A stretch of DNA of 64,000 nucleotides, taken from an uncultured Amylibacter sp. Lineage in GTDB: Bacteria > Pseudomonadota > Alphaproteobacteria > Rhodobacterales > Rhodobacteraceae. A program made the position numbers and the translations under genes. Under the pieces are notes generated by a model, which saw nothing but the letters and a program-made list of their open reading frames with translations, searched no databases and was not told where the DNA came from. Shown here in pieces: positions 58,033-64,000 of the stretch (the stretch's first letter is position 1; the number at the start of each line of letters is the position of its first letter). The stretch covers positions 558,001 through 622,000 of the forward strand of contig CAJIZV010000002.1 of the NCBI GenBank assembly GCA_905181935.1, in the 5' to 3' direction.

Positions 58033-58731
58033 ATGGTATTAAATATGAGATCTTTAAAGAAAATTCTAATTGTTGATGATGATGCTGACTTACGTGAAGC
58101 ATTAGCTTATCAGATACTTCTGCTTGAAGAGTTTACTGTACATGAAGCGGAAGATGGCACTTCAGCTTTAAACCAAGTAAATGACGCACTATTTGACCTA
58201 GTAATTCTTGATGTTGGTCTTCCTGATATAGATGGGCGTGAATTATGTAAGTTAATGAAACAACGTAATGTAAAGTGCCCAATTGTTATGCTAACCGCTC
58301 AAGATACAGATGCAGATACCATATATGGTCTTAATTCTGGTGCAAATGATTACATTACTAAACCTTTTAAATTTCCTGTTTTATTGGCCCGTTTACGTGC
58401 ACAACTACGGCAACATGAACAATCTGAAGATGCAGTTTTTAACCTTGGCCCTTATACGTTTAAGCCAGCTGCAAAGATGTTGCTTACAGAAGAGCTCAAG
58501 AAAATTCGCCTGACAGAGAAAGAAACAAATATTTTAAAGTTTCTTTATAGATCACCAGAAAAAATTGTTGCCCGCGACACTCTTCTACATGAAGTATGGG
58601 GCTATAATGCAGGCGTAACAACACATACATTAGAAACACATATCTATCGACTTCGCCAAAAAATTGAGCCAGACCCATCTAAAGCTCGTTTTTTAATCAC
58701 AGAATCAGGTGGATATCGGCTATCTACTTAA
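58033..58731 (+). CDS. cenR: CenR-type response regulator
   Basis: A 232-aa OmpR-type regulator. The receiver has IVDDDADLREALA, phospho-acceptor Asp60 in VILDVGLPDIDGREL and TKPFKFPVLLARLRAQLRQHEQSEDA; the DNA-binding domain ends LETHIYRLRQKIEPDPS. This close pattern is that of CenR, an essential cell-envelope regulator in Caulobacter that works with the kinase CenK. An ATG at 58045 (MRSLKK) may be the true start. The kinase is not in the window. Confidence 0.9.
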   Translation: MVLNMRSLKKILIVDDDADLREALAYQILLLEEFTVHEAEDGTSALNQVNDALFDLVILDVGLPDIDGRELCKLMKQRNVKCPIVMLTAQDTDADTIYGLNSGANDYITKPFKFPVLLARLRAQLRQHEQSEDAVFNLGPYTFKPAAKMLLTEELKKIRLTEKETNILKFLYRSPEKIVARDTLLHEVWGYNAGVTTHTLETHIYRLRQKIEPDPSKARFLITESGGYRLST

Positions 58732-58793
58732 CCTATAGTCTTTGAATAATGCAAATTCAAAAATACGTTTCTTTAAAATCAAAGGTCATTTAA

Positions 58794-59582
58794 ATGTCCA
58801 TCACTATTTGCACATGGAACATCAATTCAATTCGATTGCGCGAAGATATAGTTTGTAAATTACTTGTAGAAGAAGCCCCCGACGTTTTATGCCTGCAGGA
58901 ATGCAAAAGCCCAGTAGATAAAATTCCAACAGAGAAATTTTCTCAACTTGGATATTCATACTTAATCGCCAATGGTCAAAAAGGCTATAACGGGGTAGCT
59001 ATACTTTCGCGCTTACCAATAGAGGAGGCTGACCGCCAAGATTTTGCTTCTCTTGGGCACGCACGCCATATCGCGGCTAGTATTGATAATCGTATGACGG
59101 TTCATAATTTCTATGTACCTGCAGGTGGGGACATCCCAGATCGAAATATAAATGAAAAGTTTGGCCAAAAATTAGATTATCTCGCTGAAATGAGGGCATA
59201 TTTTATAAAAATACAACCTAAAAACTCTGTGTTAGTTGGTGATTTAAATATTGCCCCACGCACAGATGATGTTTGGGATCATAAAAAATTAACAAAGGTT
59301 GTTAGCCACACTCCCATCGAAATTGAGGCTTTAGGTGAAGTTCAGTCTTCAGCTAATTGGATTGATATTACGAGGCAAGATATACCAGAGGGGTTATTAT
59401 ACTCTTGGTGGTCATACCGCGCACGTGATTGGAATGAAGCAAATAAGGGGCGCCGGTTAGATCATATTTGGGCAACTCCTGACATTGCATCAACAGCGAG
59501 TGGAAGTCGCATCTTACAAAATGCGCGAGGCTGGGAAAAACCAAGTGACCATGCTCCAGTATTTGCGACATTTGATCTCTAG
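58794..59582 (+). CDS. xthA: Exodeoxyribonuclease III
   Basis: An AP endonuclease and 3'-exonuclease of 262 aa for base-excision repair. The ITICTWNINSIRLRE start, LQECKSP (metal Glu near 40), GDLNIAPRTDDVWD near 148 and the final SDHAPVFATF (catalytic Asp-His) are all present. It is read in the same direction as cenR and the thioredoxin-TPR gene but with separate spacing. Confidence 0.95.
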   Translation: MSITICTWNINSIRLREDIVCKLLVEEAPDVLCLQECKSPVDKIPTEKFSQLGYSYLIANGQKGYNGVAILSRLPIEEADRQDFASLGHARHIAASIDNRMTVHNFYVPAGGDIPDRNINEKFGQKLDYLAEMRAYFIKIQPKNSVLVGDLNIAPRTDDVWDHKKLTKVVSHTPIEIEALGEVQSSANWIDITRQDIPEGLLYSWWSYRARDWNEANKGRRLDHIWATPDIASTASGSRILQNARGWEKPSDHAPVFATFDL

Positions 59583-59638
59583 GGTTGCTTGACCTTAATT
59601 TAGCGACTAAGCCATAATTGAAATTTTGAAGGTGATTT

Positions 59639-60544
59639 ATGTTAGAACTTAAAAATAAAAATATTGATAATAGCTTAGTCAAAGACGTTAACGAAGACAC
59701 CTTTATGGATGACGTTATAGAAGCATCTAAAACTACACCAATTATAGTAGATTTTTGGGCTCCATGGTGTGGCCCGTGCAAAACTCTTGGCCCAGCATTA
59801 GAGGCTGAAGTGCAGGCAGCATCAGGTAAAGTTAAAATGGTAAAAGTCGATATTGACCAGAACCAAACATTAGCAACCCAAATGCGCATCCAATCTATTC
59901 CAGCAGTATTTGCTTTTATTGACGGACAACCTATAGATGGATTTATGGGTGCCAAATCACCATCTGAATTAAAAGAATTCGTTCAAAAAATAGCAGATCA
60001 GGCTGGCGATGACAAAGGTGATTTATCTGAAGCAATTGCAGTAGCAGATGAAATGTTAGCTGCCAAAGAGTACATTGATGCCGCTGAAACATTCGCCGCT
60101 ATCTTGGATGAAGACCCCAAAAGTGCGATAGCATTTGTAGGGTTATTTAATGCCCAAACTGGGGCAGGTAAGGTCACTGAGGCTAATGAGATGTTAGAAA
60201 ATATTCCCGCTAACTTAGTCAATAGCCCCGAAGTTATTGCCTTACGTGCCCAATTAGAATTATCTCAACAAGCTGCAGGGTTAGGCGAAACGAGTGATCT
60301 GCGCTCCTTACTAGAAAATAATGAGGATAACCATCAAGCTCGTTACGATCTTGCTTTAGCTCTATTTACAGCCGGTGATCCCAAAGAAGCTATACAGGAG
60401 TTATTAACTATTTTTCGTAAAGATAGGGAATGGAATGAAGATGCTGCCCGCAAGCAATTATTCAAATTTTTTGATAGCTTAGGTGGCGAAGATCCCATAA
60501 CATTAACAGGACGACGACAACTTGCATCAATGCTATTTGCCTGA
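59639..60544 (+). CDS. Thioredoxin-TPR protein (CnoX/YbbN-like)
   Basis: A 301-aa protein with an N-terminal thioredoxin domain whose WAPWCGPCK keeps both cysteines (C44, C47), then TPR-like helices from about 125 to the end (AIAVADEMLAAKEYIDAAETF and so on). The E. coli relative CnoX is a redox chaperone that passes clients to GroEL; in E. coli the CxxC is altered, while here it is intact, so disulfide activity is likely. It is followed by a LON-N-domain gene. Confidence 0.92.
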   Translation: MLELKNKNIDNSLVKDVNEDTFMDDVIEASKTTPIIVDFWAPWCGPCKTLGPALEAEVQAASGKVKMVKVDIDQNQTLATQMRIQSIPAVFAFIDGQPIDGFMGAKSPSELKEFVQKIADQAGDDKGDLSEAIAVADEMLAAKEYIDAAETFAAILDEDPKSAIAFVGLFNAQTGAGKVTEANEMLENIPANLVNSPEVIALRAQLELSQQAAGLGETSDLRSLLENNEDNHQARYDLALALFTAGDPKEAIQELLTIFRKDREWNEDAARKQLFKFFDSLGGEDPITLTGRRQLASMLFA

Positions 60545-60570
60545 ACCAATATTTGATCTAGATTAGCTAA

Positions 60571-61221
60571 ATGTATAATTTAAAAACACTCCCAAACTGC
60601 ATCCCATTGTTTCCACTAAGCAGTGCATTATTACTTCCTCATTCAAGGTTACCTTTGAATGTTTTTGAACCTAGGTATTTGTCTATGCTTGACGATACAA
60701 TGAAATCAGATCATCGGCTGATAGGTATGATTCAGCCCTTAGCACCAGATCATATAAGTGGGGCCAATAGAGTACACCAAATTGGGTGTGCAGGGCGTTT
60801 AACCTCTTTCTCTGAGACAATTGATGGCCGTTATATGATTACCCTTACGGGTATCAGCCGTTTTAGAGTTACAAATCTTATTGATGGCTTTCTTTCTTAT
60901 CAAACTGCAGACGTGAACTGGAGTAGCTTTAGCGATGACCTTATTTCACCCTCAGATGACCTAAGCTTTGATAGAGAAAAGTTTTTAATAGTTTTAGAAA
61001 AATACTTTAAAACAATGGCGCTTTCCACAGATTGGGATAGTTTAAAAGATGCAGATGATATGCTTTTGATAAACTCATTATCAATGCTATGCCCATTTGA
61101 ACCAGAGGAGAAACAAGCCCTCCTGGAAGCACCATCACTTTTAACACGGCGCGAAACTCTGCTAACTCTAATGGAATTTGCTTTGCGTGAAGAAAGCGGC
61201 ACGATGGGTAAGGTACAGTGA
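60571..61221 (+). CDS. LON N-terminal-domain protein
   Basis: A 216-aa protein equal to the substrate-binding N-terminal domain of Lon protease without ATPase or protease parts. The [26 protein letters not shown] start and the [12 protein letters not shown] and [13 protein letters not shown] segments are characteristic. It may recognise clients for Lon or act as a chaperone. The stop overlaps the Trm112-like gene by four bases. Confidence 0.92.
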   Translation: MYNLKTLPNCIPLFPLSSALLLPHSRLPLNVFEPRYLSMLDDTMKSDHRLIGMIQPLAPDHISGANRVHQIGCAGRLTSFSETIDGRYMITLTGISRFRVTNLIDGFLSYQTADVNWSSFSDDLISPSDDLSFDREKFLIVLEKYFKTMALSTDWDSLKDADDMLLINSLSMLCPFEPEEKQALLEAPSLLTRRETLLTLMEFALREESGTMGKVQ

Positions 61222-61391
61222 CAAAAATTGATCCAAAAATGTTAGAAGTATTAGTATGCCCTATTACATTTAGCCTACTGTCTTATAATCAAGAATCTCA
61301 AGAACTAGTTTCTACAAGTGCTAAGTTAGCGTATCCTATACGGAATGGAATTCCTGTAATGTTACCTAGTGAAGCTAGGGAAATTGATTAA
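61218..61391 (+). CDS. Trm112/YcaR-family small protein
   Basis: A 57-aa protein read from GTG 61218 (GTGA overlap with the LON-domain gene), too short for many gene finders. It has [15 protein letters not shown], then [19 protein letters not shown], the full length of the YcaR/Trm112 zinc-ribbon-like family, although only one of the usual cysteines is present. Trm112 homologues activate methyltransferases in other organisms. The stop overlaps the ubiquinone-hydroxylase gene on the opposite strand. Confidence 0.9.
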   Translation: MTKIDPKMLEVLVCPITFSLLSYNQESQELVSTSAKLAYPIRNGIPVMLPSEAREID

Positions 61392-62614
61392 ATTATTTGG
61401 CCACGTAATAGCATTGGCAATTCACCAGACAACCCTGCAGCATGCCGCATAAAGCCTCGACGTAGACTTGGATTCGAATTAACACTCGCCAATCCAATAT
61501 CCCGCGCAATCCGTAAAATTGAGTTATCATTAGAAAATAATCTATTTAACCCATCAGTCGCTGCAGCCATAGCAGACGTATCAAATCGCCGCCACTGCTG
61601 GTAGCGCTCTAGAACAGGCTTAGTGCCAATATCCTCACCGCGACGCTGTGCAATTGCCAGCACCTCAGTTAGTGTAGCTATATCTTTTAAGCCTAAGTTT
61701 AAACCTTGCCCTGCCAGAGGGTGTATCCCATGTGCTGCATCTCCAACTAAAGCTATACGGTCCAAAACAAAATTTTCAGCCAATGATAAGCTTAGTGGAT
61801 AGCTAAAGCGATCACCCACTAATTCAATTTTACCTAAAAAATCACCAATAAATGGCATTAAAGCCTTCAAATAATCAGCGTCATTCATAGCATTAATATG
61901 TTCAGCCCGACTTGCAGCTTCAGTCCAAACAATAGAACATTTGTTATTTGGCAATGGTAGGATTGCTAATGGGCCCGAGGGGGTAAAAAACTGATGCGCA
62001 ACACCACAATGAGGTTGTTCATGAGATATTGCACAGACTAATGCAGTCTGGTTGTACTGCCAGCCACTGCGATCAATACCAGCACGAGTTGCAACCTGTG
62101 AGCTACGCCCATCACAACCAATCAACACACGCGCACGCAAATTACGACCATCCATCAAGATTACAGTACTGCCAAGCGCATCAACAGCTTGTGAAACCAC
62201 TTCGGTATCACTTAGATATTTAATTTGTGGCGTCTCTGAGATAATATTCCGAAGAGCCTCACGTAGATAGCGGTCTTCTAACAAATGCCCCATTGGGCCT
62301 TCTTCCAGTTCCTGGTGGTCAAAATGCACATGCCAATCTGACGCTCCCTCACCTGCACGGCCATCACTAACTTTAATATCTAAAATTGGTTGGGTATTTT
62401 CATGTATATGATCCCATATACCAAGCACCTTTAACATTCGACCCGATGCATGTGATAAAGCATAAGCGCGCCCGTCAAAATTACGTGCTTTTTTTAATTT
62501 GTTAGATTGTTGGTCAATTACTATAATGTTAAACCCAACACTTGCTAATGCAATTGGCAAAGCACTGCCAATTAAGCCACCACCTACAATCAAAATATCT
62601 GTGTCATAATTCAT
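61388..62614 (-). CDS. UbiH/UbiF-family FAD-dependent hydroxylase
   Basis: A 408-aa flavin mono-oxygenase of the ubiquinone-synthesis group. [13 protein letters not shown] near 11-23 binds [19 protein letters not shown] near 187-202 is the DG motif and [22 protein letters not shown] near 288-310 is the GD motif. Which ring position it hydroxylates (UbiH, UbiF or UbiL-like) cannot be told. It converges with the Trm112 gene and is divergent from the amidase. Confidence 0.92.
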   Translation of the reverse strand: MNYDTDILIVGGGLIGSALPIALASVGFNIIVIDQQSNKLKKARNFDGRAYALSHASGRMLKVLGIWDHIHENTQPILDIKVSDGRAGEGASDWHVHFDHQELEEGPMGHLLEDRYLREALRNIISETPQIKYLSDTEVVSQAVDALGSTVILMDGRNLRARVLIGCDGRSSQVATRAGIDRSGWQYNQTALVCAISHEQPHCGVAHQFFTPSGPLAILPLPNNKCSIVWTEAASRAEHINAMNDADYLKALMPFIGDFLGKIELVGDRFSYPLSLSLAENFVLDRIALVGDAAHGIHPLAGQGLNLGLKDIATLTEVLAIAQRRGEDIGTKPVLERYQQWRRFDTSAMAAATDGLNRLFSNDNSILRIARDIGLASVNSNPSLRRGFMRHAAGLSGELPMLLRGQII

Positions 62615-62691
62615 ACTTTCACTATCTATAAATTGTCAGGATTGTCCACGCTACAATCCGTCGCTAAAGTATTTAAAAAAGGAAATAAATA

Positions 62692-64000
62692 ATGTCACAA
62701 ACATGGTTAAAAATGACAGCTTCTAATTTGGGCCGTGGCATTGAAAATGGATCAATATCTCCTACTGCATTAGTAAAAACATATTTAGATGCCATTTCAA
62801 ATCACCCAATGAGTGAGCGTATTTATACCTACGTTACTCAAGAGCGCGCTATGCAGGAAGCCCAATCTGCAGAAGCTCGTGCAATATCAGGTCAACGCTT
62901 GAGTTTGTTAGATGGTGTCCCAATTTCATGGAAAGATTTATTTGACAGCAAAGATATAAACACTGAGGCTGGTTCAGAAATTTTATCAGGAAGAATACCT
63001 GATGAAGATGCTGTAGTTTTAAAACATGCTTCAAATGCTGGTATGGTATGTTTGGGCAAGACGCACATGTCAGAATTAGCATTTTCAGGGCTTGGCTTAA
63101 ATCCGATAAAGCAAACCACACCATGTAAAAACGATTTGAATGCTGTTTCTGGGGGCTCATCTTCTGGAGCAGCAGGCTCTGTAGCATTTAATTTAGCGCC
63201 AATAGCTATTGGTTCTGATACTGGTGGTTCAGTCAGAATACCAGCCGCTTGGAATGATTTAGTTGGGTTAAAAACTACCAGTGGGGACATTTCATTATCT
63301 GGTGTTGTCCCATTATGCCCAAAATTTGATACTGTAGGGCCTCTATGCAGAAGCGTTGAAGATGCCTCGTTAATTTATGCAATATTAAAAAATCAACCTC
63401 CAACTCCGTTGGTGCCCCCAAAGTCATTAAAGTTAATGACTTTAACTAGCGTTGCTCAAGATGACGTTGAAGACATACCAATGGCTGCATTTAATGATGC
63501 GTGCAAAAAATTAGTTAAAAGTGACATCGAAATTATTGAAGAAGGTTTTCCAGTTTTAAGCGAACTCCTATCTCTAGCTGGAGTTATTTTCACAAAAGAA
63601 GCTTATGCTACTTGGGGTGATGTGTTAGAAATGAAAGGAGAGAAAATGTTTCCAGAAATTTTAGACCGTTTTATGGCGGGCAAGACTGTTACAAAGGATG
63701 CCTATAAAAATGCATGGCTTTTTATGGAAAAAGCCCGCGCAGATTGGGCGAGGTTAACTATAAATTTTGATGCTGTAATCTTACCATCTTCACCACTTCT
63801 ACCGCCAAATCTAAAAAAATTATTAATAGATAGTGAATACTATAGGCGTGCAAATTTATTAGCCCTACGCAATACGCGAATTGCCAACATGTTAGGATTA
63901 TGTTCAATCACGTTACCAACTCCAATAGCCTCATGTGGCTTTATGATTATGGGAGCCCCAAAAACAGAATTAAATCTATTAGATATAGCCGCAAAAATTG
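62692..64000 (+). CDS. Amidase-signature enzyme, truncated by window end
   Basis: Reading starts at ATG 62692 after AAAGGAAATAA and is open to the window end (436 codons seen). The Ser-Ser-Lys triad is Lys81 (ISWKDLF), the serine of GGSSSGAA at 154-161 and Ser180 in SDTGGSVRIPA. The family includes GatA and simple amidases; the missing C-terminus prevents a choice. The absence of gatB or gatC beside it favours a stand-alone amidase. Confidence 0.9.
   Translation, partial: MSQTWLKMTASNLGRGIENGSISPTALVKTYLDAISNHPMSERIYTYVTQERAMQEAQSAEARAISGQRLSLLDGVPISWKDLFDSKDINTEAGSEILSGRIPDEDAVVLKHASNAGMVCLGKTHMSELAFSGLGLNPIKQTTPCKNDLNAVSGGSSSGAAGSVAFNLAPIAIGSDTGGSVRIPAAWNDLVGLKTTSGDISLSGVVPLCPKFDTVGPLCRSVEDASLIYAILKNQPPTPLVPPKSLKLMTLTSVAQDDVEDIPMAAFNDACKKLVKSDIEIIEEGFPVLSELLSLAGVIFTKEAYATWGDVLEMKGEKMFPEILDRFMAGKTVTKDAYKNAWLFMEKARADWARLTINFDAVILPSSPLLPPNLKKLLIDSEYYRRANLLALRNTRIANMLGLCSITLPTPIASCGFMIMGAPKTELNLLDIAAKI

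Noticed and set aside
1..64000. CRISPR array
   Set aside because: No regularly spaced identical repeats with unique spacers were seen. The only regular arrays are the short units at 10809-10882 and the paired repeats listed above.

Overview
The window reads as a chromosomal segment of a marine alphaproteobacterium, most likely a low-GC member of the Rhodobacterales (Roseobacter group). The evidence is the set of core genes and their order: serB / serC-serA with a tandem-hairpin leader before serC, petP-petR, a cenR-type response regulator, rsfS-rlmH-gpmI-ctpA-rppH, leuS-lptE-holA, dxs-ispA-xseB-deacetylase, and a Rhodobacter-type porin. This is inferred from protein families alone; no database was searched.

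Region 1 (1-4939) is a sugar-acid catabolic module that looks GC-richer than the rest. It holds the start of a beta-hydroxyacid dehydrogenase (minus strand), a divergent 6-phosphogluconate dehydrogenase and a complete TRAP transporter (Q, M and P subunits) closed by a terminator. Near-identical palindromes with a TGTTA..CG..TAACA core, of the LacI/GntR operator type, lie between the divergent genes and twice, inside a 62-64 bp duplicated module, before the transporter. They suggest one regulon whose repressor lies outside the window.

Region 2 (4973-10784) is an accessory patch littered with at least five fragments of one IS6-family element, including a 699-bp remnant with perfect 16-bp ends but no catalytic core. 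Among the fragments sit a small Cys-rich YHS-like protein, a threonine aldolase coupled to a frameshifted 2-oxoglutarate oxygenase, a LysR regulator, an EthD protein and a GYD protein.

Region 3 (about 10800-16055) is a compact integrative element at tRNA-Ser(GCU). From the tRNA leftward it has a tyrosine integrase, a 338-aa protein I do not recognise, an AlpA-like DNA-binding protein, a zinc-finger/Toprim primase and a DUF3987 ATPase, then an iteron-like inverted repeat. It resembles P4-like satellites, and the unrecognised gene is the best candidate for new biology.

Region 4 (16158-64000) is mostly AT-rich core genome. It covers serine synthesis (serB, serC, serA), lysine and murein metabolism (dapD, mepA), argG, ilvA, ilvE, Hsp33, several Nudix enzymes, CCA-adding enzyme, an RNA methyltransferase, a NaChBac-type sodium channel, the isoprenoid start (dxs, ispA), RNA and ribosome factors, LPS export (lptE), leuS, riboflavin synthesis (ribA), DNA repair (xth), a thioredoxin-TPR chaperone, a ubiquinone hydroxylase and a partial amidase.

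Three loci carry single-base frameshifts while the protein sequence stays recognisable across frames: the 2-oxoglutarate oxygenase, the porin (several shifts) and a TPR-sulfotransferase adjacent to the porin. These are either young pseudogenes or sequence errors, and reads should be checked before interpreting them.
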